The notes beneath the pieces were generated by a model that worked only from the letters and a program-made list of their open reading frames with translations, was not told where the DNA came from and did no database searches. Both the position numbers and the translations under genes were made by a program. From assembly GCA_934130025.1 (NCBI GenBank), contig CAKOXG010000015.1, forward strand, positions 1 through 31,457: 31,457 nt of DNA, read 5' to 3'. The stretch's first letter is position 1. The number at the start of each line of letters is the position of its first letter. The DNA comes from an uncultured Clostridia bacterium. GTDB taxonomy: Bacteria; Bacillota; Clostridia; TANB77; CAG-508. Positions 27,535 through 31,457 of the stretch are shown piece after piece.

Positions 27535-27563
27535 ATTATATCAATCCCCCATAATTTTATCAA
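27535..27563 (-). promoter_or_regulatory. Strong promoter of the TasA-like locus
   Basis: On the minus strand, TTGATA (27563-27558), 17 bases, then a perfect TATAAT (27540-27535) preceded by TGA, an extended -10. It lies about 80 bases before the ATG at 27454, leaving a 5' leader of about 75 bases. A GAGGAGA ribosome site precedes the ATG. Confidence 0.8.
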
Positions 27564-27582
27564 TCCTTTTTTTTATTTTATT

Positions 27583-27650
27583 GCAATGAATAATATTTTT
27601 TTTCTATCATACAATTTAGCATGAATAATTTTAAAATTTACAATATTAAT
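27583..27650 (+). repeat. Direct repeat, right copy, first part
   Basis: This leader and first 30 coding bases of the deacetylase are repeated at 16362-16420, with all 30 coding bases identical and a roughly 10-base indel in the leader. Same orientation, 11.2 kb apart. Confidence 0.85.
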
Positions 27651-28523
27651 ATAAAATCAATTTATAAATTTTTAATGATAATTGCAGCTATTTTCATTTT
27701 TGGATATTTCTTTTTATATTTTATAACCAATCATAATAATTTAGATGTAAAAAATACAAGTTCCAATCTTTCTACTAGTGAAATAAGGCTTCCTATCGTA
27801 ATGTACCATAGCATATTAAAATCTAGAAGTGGTGATTATATTATTCATCCAGACACGTTCGAAAATGATTTAAAATACATACAAAACAAAGGATATTCAA
27901 CAATTAACATGAGCCAGCTTATAGACTATGTTTACAACGATACACCACTTCCAGAAAAGCCAATAATACTTACTTTTGATGATGGAAATTATAATAATCT
28001 AAGCTATGCTGTTCCACTTCTTCATAAGTATAACATGAAGGCTGTTATCTCAATTGTAGGAGCTTACACAGACACATATACTAAGAGTGATGAAGCCAAT
28101 CCCAATTATGGTTACCTTAGATGGAAAGACATCTCTGAACTTATGACTGACAGTTGTGTAGAATTTCAGAATCACACCTACAATTTACATTCTTTAAAAA
28201 CTGGCAGAAAAGGTTGCAGGAAGCTAAGTTCAGAATCTTTGGAAACATATACAGATGTGCTAACCTCGGACTTAACCAAGCTTCAAAATGAGTTTAAAGA
28301 AAATTGCAATGGCTATATTCCTAACACCTTCACATATCCATTTGGTTCTATCTCTAAGGAATCTGAACAAATTATAAAAGATTTAGGCTTTAAAGCAAGC
28401 CTTTCTTGCATAAGTGAAGTAAACACAATAACAAAAGACCCTAATTGTTTGTATCTTTTAAGAAGAAACAATAGAGTCTTTGGAATAAGCACAGAGCAAT
28501 TCTTTAATAAAATATTAGAATAA
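27621..28523 (+). CDS. NodB-type polysaccharide deacetylase, membrane-anchored
   Basis: This 300-residue carbohydrate esterase 4 enzyme would remove acetyl groups from N-acetylated sugars in peptidoglycan or an exopolysaccharide. An N-terminal helix (about 15-35) anchors it with the catalytic part outside. Motifs are in order: 'LPIVMYHSI' (about 57-65), 'ILTFDDGNYNN' with the metal and catalytic Asp pair (about 115-125), 'NHTYNLHS' with two metal-binding His (about 184-191), and 'TYPFGSIS' (about 238-245). The layout resembles PgaB/IcaB-like enzymes, but the substrate is not determined. No Shine-Dalgarno precedes the ATG. It diverges from the TasA-like locus, and a deleted copy lies at 16362-16504. 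Confidence 0.92.
   Translation: MNNFKIYNINIKSIYKFLMIIAAIFIFGYFFLYFITNHNNLDVKNTSSNLSTSEIRLPIVMYHSILKSRSGDYIIHPDTFENDLKYIQNKGYSTINMSQLIDYVYNDTPLPEKPIILTFDDGNYNNLSYAVPLLHKYNMKAVISIVGAYTDTYTKSDEANPNYGYLRWKDISELMTDSCVEFQNHTYNLHSLKTGRKGCRKLSSESLETYTDVLTSDLTKLQNEFKENCNGYIPNTFTYPFGSISKESEQIIKDLGFKASLSCISEVNTITKDPNCLYLLRRNNRVFGISTEQFFNKILE
28373..28456 (+). repeat. Direct repeat, right copy, second part
   Basis: The 3' part of the deacetylase gene is repeated at 16421-16504 with 76 of 84 bases identical. In the left copy this part is joined directly to the first part. Confidence 0.88.
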
Positions 28524-28582
28524 ATGAACAGTTTGTGGACGGTTTTTGGACGAAGGAAATTTTGCACCATTTCTTTTTATTA

Positions 28583-28657
28583 TATTGCCGGTACAGCTGG
28601 AACAATTTTTCTTCCATCCCCGATTTGTACCGCCCCTGTTTCGCACAAGTTTTTAGG
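28583..28657 (-). pseudogene. Possible C-terminal relic of a lost gene
   Basis: Just past the permease stop, in a second minus-strand frame, the sequence reads 'NLCETGAVQIGDGRKIVPAV' then 'PAI' and a stop. It is less AT-rich than its surroundings and reads like the end of a normal protein. No start is visible: the frame continues back into the permease gene. I do not recognise the family, and chance cannot be excluded. Confidence 0.3.
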
Positions 28658-28658
28658 T

Positions 28659-29435
28659 TTATGACCCTGTTGATTTGTATTTTTTAAGGCCTATGCTCCA
28701 AACTGCATAGCATGGTATAACAAATAGCATCGCAACAAAAGGTAATAACATATAAAGTTTATTATTTGTCTTTCCAATTACATATAGTAATGGGTAATAA
28801 TTTACTAATGAGATTGGAATTATGTAGGTAAATAATCTTTGCACCCATTTTTGATATATGCTTAATGGATATTGTGTTAGGTCTCTTGCACCATCTGTGA
28901 AAATATTCATGATTTCCAAGCTTTGTGTTGTAAAAAATGTTATTCCAGCTTTAAGTATGAATAACGCTGCATATACAACAATATTTCCAATTATCATTAA
29001 AAGCAGGGTTGCAAATTTAGTAGGTTGCATGAGTTCTGGCTTGCTAGCAAGTAATATAAAAAATATTACAATAGCCACAAAGGCTCTACCTATTCTATTA
29101 AACTCAACCTCTGAACCAAGCACCTGCAAAATTACACTTCTTGGTCTAACCAAAATTCTGTCAAACTCACCATTAGATAATATTCTGTCGAAATGATCAA
29201 AACTTCTGAAAAAGCATTCAGCAAGTGAGAATCCTAAAAACGACATTACAAAACATATCAAAACATCTTCAAATTTATAATCAGCAAGGCTTCCAAACTT
29301 GTCGAACAGAAACACTATCGAAACAAGTGCAGATAATGCAGACAACATTTTAAAGAATAATGATAATGCAAATGCTTTTTTATATTCTAAATCTGCCTTT
29401 AGTTGCATTGCTACATATTTTAAATAAAGTCTCAT
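28659..29435 (-). CDS. ABC-2-type transporter permease, second
   Basis: This 258-residue membrane protein has about six hydrophobic helices and the short cytosolic start 'MRLYLKYVAMQLKADLEYKK'. The 'SNGEFDRILVRPRSVILQVL' block between helices 2 and 3 is typical of the ABC-2 permease group often paired with a second permease and a single ATPase (ABC2_membrane_6-like). It would form the membrane channel with the 304-residue permease and the ATPase upstream. The substrate is unknown; related sets move drugs, lipids or polysaccharide. The ATG at 29435 has only a weak ribosome site, while a strong AAGGAG lies about 45 bases upstream beside a different short frame. It ends next to the deacetylase gene, which converges on it. 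Confidence 0.88.
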   Translation of the reverse strand: MRLYLKYVAMQLKADLEYKKAFALSLFFKMLSALSALVSIVFLFDKFGSLADYKFEDVLICFVMSFLGFSLAECFFRSFDHFDRILSNGEFDRILVRPRSVILQVLGSEVEFNRIGRAFVAIVIFFILLASKPELMQPTKFATLLLMIIGNIVVYAALFILKAGITFFTTQSLEIMNIFTDGARDLTQYPLSIYQKWVQRLFTYIIPISLVNYYPLLYVIGKTNNKLYMLLPFVAMLFVIPCYAVWSIGLKKYKSTGS

Positions 29436-29446
29436 CTTCTCTCATT

Positions 29447-29471
29447 GTATAATGAACATATAACATTATAC
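29447..29471. repeat. Inverted repeat in the permease leader
   Basis: GTATAATG (29447-29454) and CATTATAC (29464-29471) with a 9-base loop. It lies between the strong AAGGAG and the permease ATG and includes an upstream ATG (29466). It could form an RNA hairpin that affects permease translation. Confidence 0.45.
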
Positions 29472-29531
29472 TAACTCCTTTCCTTTTTTATTTTTGTTAT
29501 AATTTTTTTATAGACTCTGTGAATTGGTGTT

Positions 29532-29564
29532 TTCGCCCAAAAAGGGGCATCCCTAATGGGCGAA
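29532..29564 (-). other. GC-rich stem-loop between the two permease genes
   Basis: TTCGCCCA (29532-29539) pairs with TGGGCGAA (29557-29564). The loop holds a second small GGG/CCC pairing. It begins 7 bases after the 304-residue permease stop. There is no T-run on the minus strand, so it is likelier an mRNA processing or stability element than a full terminator. Confidence 0.5.
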
Positions 29565-29570
29565 TTTTCA

Positions 29571-30485
29571 TTAACCTCCGTTTACTTCTACTTTCCTTAT
29601 TTGATTCTTCATCATTTTCTTTCCTATTACAGTTAAAATAATCAGCCACAAAATCTGAAACAAAATTGCCTTAACAATTTCGCCAGTATTTGTTATATAA
29701 CCATTGTAAATGTTTGATGAAATATTTTGCATATAATAGAACGGCGTAAATTTAAGGATTTTTACTATCACCTCTGGCATGAATGGAATCGGTACTAGTC
29801 CGCCTGAGCAGAAATCAAATACCAAATAGAAAGCCGTTCTCATTCCTTGTGAGGTAACCGTTTTCATAACCGCGACATACATTATCATTATATAAGCAAG
29901 CATTATTCCCGCTGATATAATAAATGTTAGTATTGATAGCAATAGTGCCCCGAAGCTTACCGGTGGCATCAATCTAAATTGTCCCATGAAAGGCATACTA
30001 CAAATAACCAAAATAGGAACTGCCCTAAGTGTAACTTTTGCAAGTTTCGTTCCAAGTGTTTTGGAATGCCAAATGTAATAAAGGTCAACTGGTTTTATAA
30101 GTTCTGTTGATATTATTCCAGTTCTACATTCGTCCAGTATTTCATTGTCCAGAGCCCATATATTAAACATTGTAAAAAAGGCTTGAGTAAGCCAAATATA
30201 TGTACACATTTGAGAAACCGAATAATCACTTGTTCCTTCTTTTAAAAATGCTGTGTAAAGCATTACATACATGAAGCCCCACGAGAATTGAGTTAGAATT
30301 CCTGCAATCGCCGCAATTTTGTACTGAATCTCATTCAAGAATTTCATTTTAAAATATGCAATATAAATTCTGCAGTTATTTTTTATTGTATTAATTTTTT
30401 TATTAATTATTGTGGTAATCTTTCTTCTGAAATTAAATCTCTTATTTCTAGAATCTTTAGTTACAATCAATGCTGTATTCTCCAT
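29571..30485 (-). CDS. ABC-2-type transporter permease, first
   Basis: This 304-residue permease has a basic N-terminus of about 40 residues and then six predicted helices. 'DECRTGIISTELIKPVDLYY' sits after helix 2, matching the equivalent block in the second permease and marking an ABC-2 family half-transporter. 'FYLVFDFCSGGLVPIPFMPE' in the middle is also typical of this group. It is 109 bases past the ATPase stop and 135 bases before the second permease start. The three genes probably make one exporter. The substrate cannot be told from sequence. An AGAGAGGA site precedes the ATG. The extra N-terminal 40 residues are unusual for the family and may be regulatory or disordered. Confidence 0.9.
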   Translation of the reverse strand: MENTALIVTKDSRNKRFNFRRKITTIINKKINTIKNNCRIYIAYFKMKFLNEIQYKIAAIAGILTQFSWGFMYVMLYTAFLKEGTSDYSVSQMCTYIWLTQAFFTMFNIWALDNEILDECRTGIISTELIKPVDLYYIWHSKTLGTKLAKVTLRAVPILVICSMPFMGQFRLMPPVSFGALLLSILTFIISAGIMLAYIMIMYVAVMKTVTSQGMRTAFYLVFDFCSGGLVPIPFMPEVIVKILKFTPFYYMQNISSNIYNGYITNTGEIVKAILFQILWLIILTVIGKKMMKNQIRKVEVNGG

Positions 30486-30594
30486 ATAAATCCTCTCTTT
30501 CTAATTTAATTTAATGTAATTTATTATTTTAATATAAATCTTAATTCATACTTCGTATTTTATATTGTAATATCTTGTAATATCGTTTTTCACA

Positions 30595-31457
30595 TTAAAT
30601 CTTGTATTCTTTATATAGATTTGCAACAATGTTGTCTATGCTTGTGTTTTTTATTTCTAAATCTTGAATTTCTAAATTATTTGATAAAAAATTGATTGCA
30701 TCAGCAAGTTTTATCTTACTCTCATCAATCTGTATTTTCGCCTCGTTTTTAGACTTTTCTAATATTTCCATTTGAGGCATTGTAGTTGGCAACTTTCCAT
30801 TATATTGAACATTTAAAATCTTATTGCTGTATTTCTTGGTCAAGCTGTTCAAACTTCCATCTAATAAAAGCTTGCCTTTTCCAATTAAAATTATTCTTTT
30901 AGTTAAGGCTTCTATGTCGCCTGTATCGTGCGTTGTAAGAATTATGGTAGTATTTTTTTCTTTGTTTATCTTCTTAATAAAATCTCTAACTGCAATCTTA
31001 GACGTACTATCCAATCCAATCGTTGGTTCGTCCAAGAAAACAATTTTTGGATCATGTAAGAAAGCTGCTGCAATTTCGCATCTCATTCTTTGCCCTAAAC
31101 TCAACTGTCTAGTTGGAGTCCTAATTATCTCTTTAATATTAAGCATTTCAGTCAAAAGCTGTTTTTGCTTTTTATACTTTTCATCAGGAATATTGTAAAT
31201 TTCTTTTAGTAGCTCAAATGAATCTTCTACTGGCACATCCCACCAGAGTCCTGACCTGTTGCCAAAAACGACTCCAATATTTTTTACATATTCCTTTCTA
31301 TCTTTATATGGCACCATACCATTTACAATGCATTTGCCCGAATCCGGTGTTAAAATTCCACACATAATCTTAATTGTAGTAGACTTTCCAGCTCCATTCG
31401 GTCCAATGTATCCGACCATTTCTCCTTCGTTTATCTTAAACGAAATATTCTCAAGTG
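30595..31457 (-). CDS. ABC transporter ATP-binding protein (5' partial)
   Basis: This ATPase powers the two ABC-2 permeases that follow. The frame is open to the right edge. An ATG at 31419 is internal, because upstream codons read 'LENISFKINEGE', the usual first block of such ATPases, so the start is outside the window. About 287 residues are visible. Motifs are Walker A 'GPNGAGKSTT', signature 'LSLGQRMRCE', Walker B 'KIVFLDEPTIGLD' and the switch His in 'TTHD'. The C-terminal 80 residues carry a small accessory domain. It fits the Nat/CcmA-like group of ABC-2 exporters. The substrate is unknown. Confidence 0.95.
   Translation of the reverse strand, partial: LENISFKINEGEMVGYIGPNGAGKSTTIKIMCGILTPDSGKCIVNGMVPYKDRKEYVKNIGVVFGNRSGLWWDVPVEDSFELLKEIYNIPDEKYKKQKQLLTEMLNIKEIIRTPTRQLSLGQRMRCEIAAAFLHDPKIVFLDEPTIGLDSTSKIAVRDFIKKINKEKNTTIILTTHDTGDIEALTKRIILIGKGKLLLDGSLNSLTKKYSNKILNVQYNGKLPTTMPQMEILEKSKNEAKIQIDESKIKLADAINFLSNNLEIQDLEIKNTSIDNIVANLYKEYKI

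Noticed and set aside
30548..30584. An ATACTTCGTAT motif resembling a recombinase half-site, and a 10-base tandem TTGTAATATC repeat beside it.
   Set aside because: Only short matches in AT-rich DNA, with no partner site and no recombinase nearby.
30595..31419. Treating the ATG at 31419 as the start of the ABC ATPase.
   Set aside because: The frame continues upstream to the edge with the family's usual N-terminal block, so the gene is cut by the window.

Overview
The window looks like a low-GC, spore-forming member of the Clostridia (Bacillota), probably an uncultured gut-type lineage. The grounds are very AT-rich DNA, Shine-Dalgarno sites of AGGAGG/AAAGGA type, a germination protease gene (gpr) with a sigma-G-like promoter, RNase Y, sortase, and a SipW/TasA-type surface system. 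Species cannot be read from the sequence. Almost every gene is on the minus strand; only a small membrane-anchored protein (2957-3217), a NodB-type deacetylase (27621-28523) and a relic of that deacetylase (16362-16504) are on the plus strand.

Layout, left to right. (1) 1-2772: an operon read leftward from a good promoter. It holds a wall-sorted protein with an unusual LPVTF signal, a sortase, and a DUF11-type surface protein that runs off the left edge. (2) 2896-4413: a small plus-strand gene and a minus-strand HExxH protein converge on a bidirectional terminator. (3) 4498-9213: RNase Y with its own promoter and terminator, a long-chain acyl-CoA synthetase, and gpr. (4) 9173-16355: holA, glycogen debranching enzyme, YvcK-like protein, murB and a polysaccharide flippase, all in one direction behind a TTGACA/TAAAAT promoter. 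(5) 16362-28523: an 11-kb secreted-filament locus. A strong promoter at 27535-27563 leads into a TasA/camelysin-like protein, a SipW-type signal peptidase, a second TasA-like protein, a third one broken by a frameshift, a fourth secreted protein, a 2285-residue protein with three formylglycine-generating-enzyme-like (C-type-lectin-fold) modules, and a membrane-anchored 166-residue protein. (6) 28659-31457: two ABC-2-type permeases and an ABC ATPase cut by the right edge.

The most notable region is the SipW/TasA-like locus. By analogy with TasA and camelysin systems, the SipW-type peptidase would process the short exported proteins, which share a 'TYAKY/TYSRY ... ARVAxW' start and could polymerise. 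The giant protein, which has no sorting signal but a related leader, could be a very large ligand-binding component. The locus is bracketed by direct repeats: an intact divergent deacetylase on the right and, on the left, a copy of its two ends fused by a 722-base internal deletion. This suggests past duplication or insertion and gives a substrate for loss of the locus by recombination. These functions are inferred from sequence features and gene context only; no search was run.
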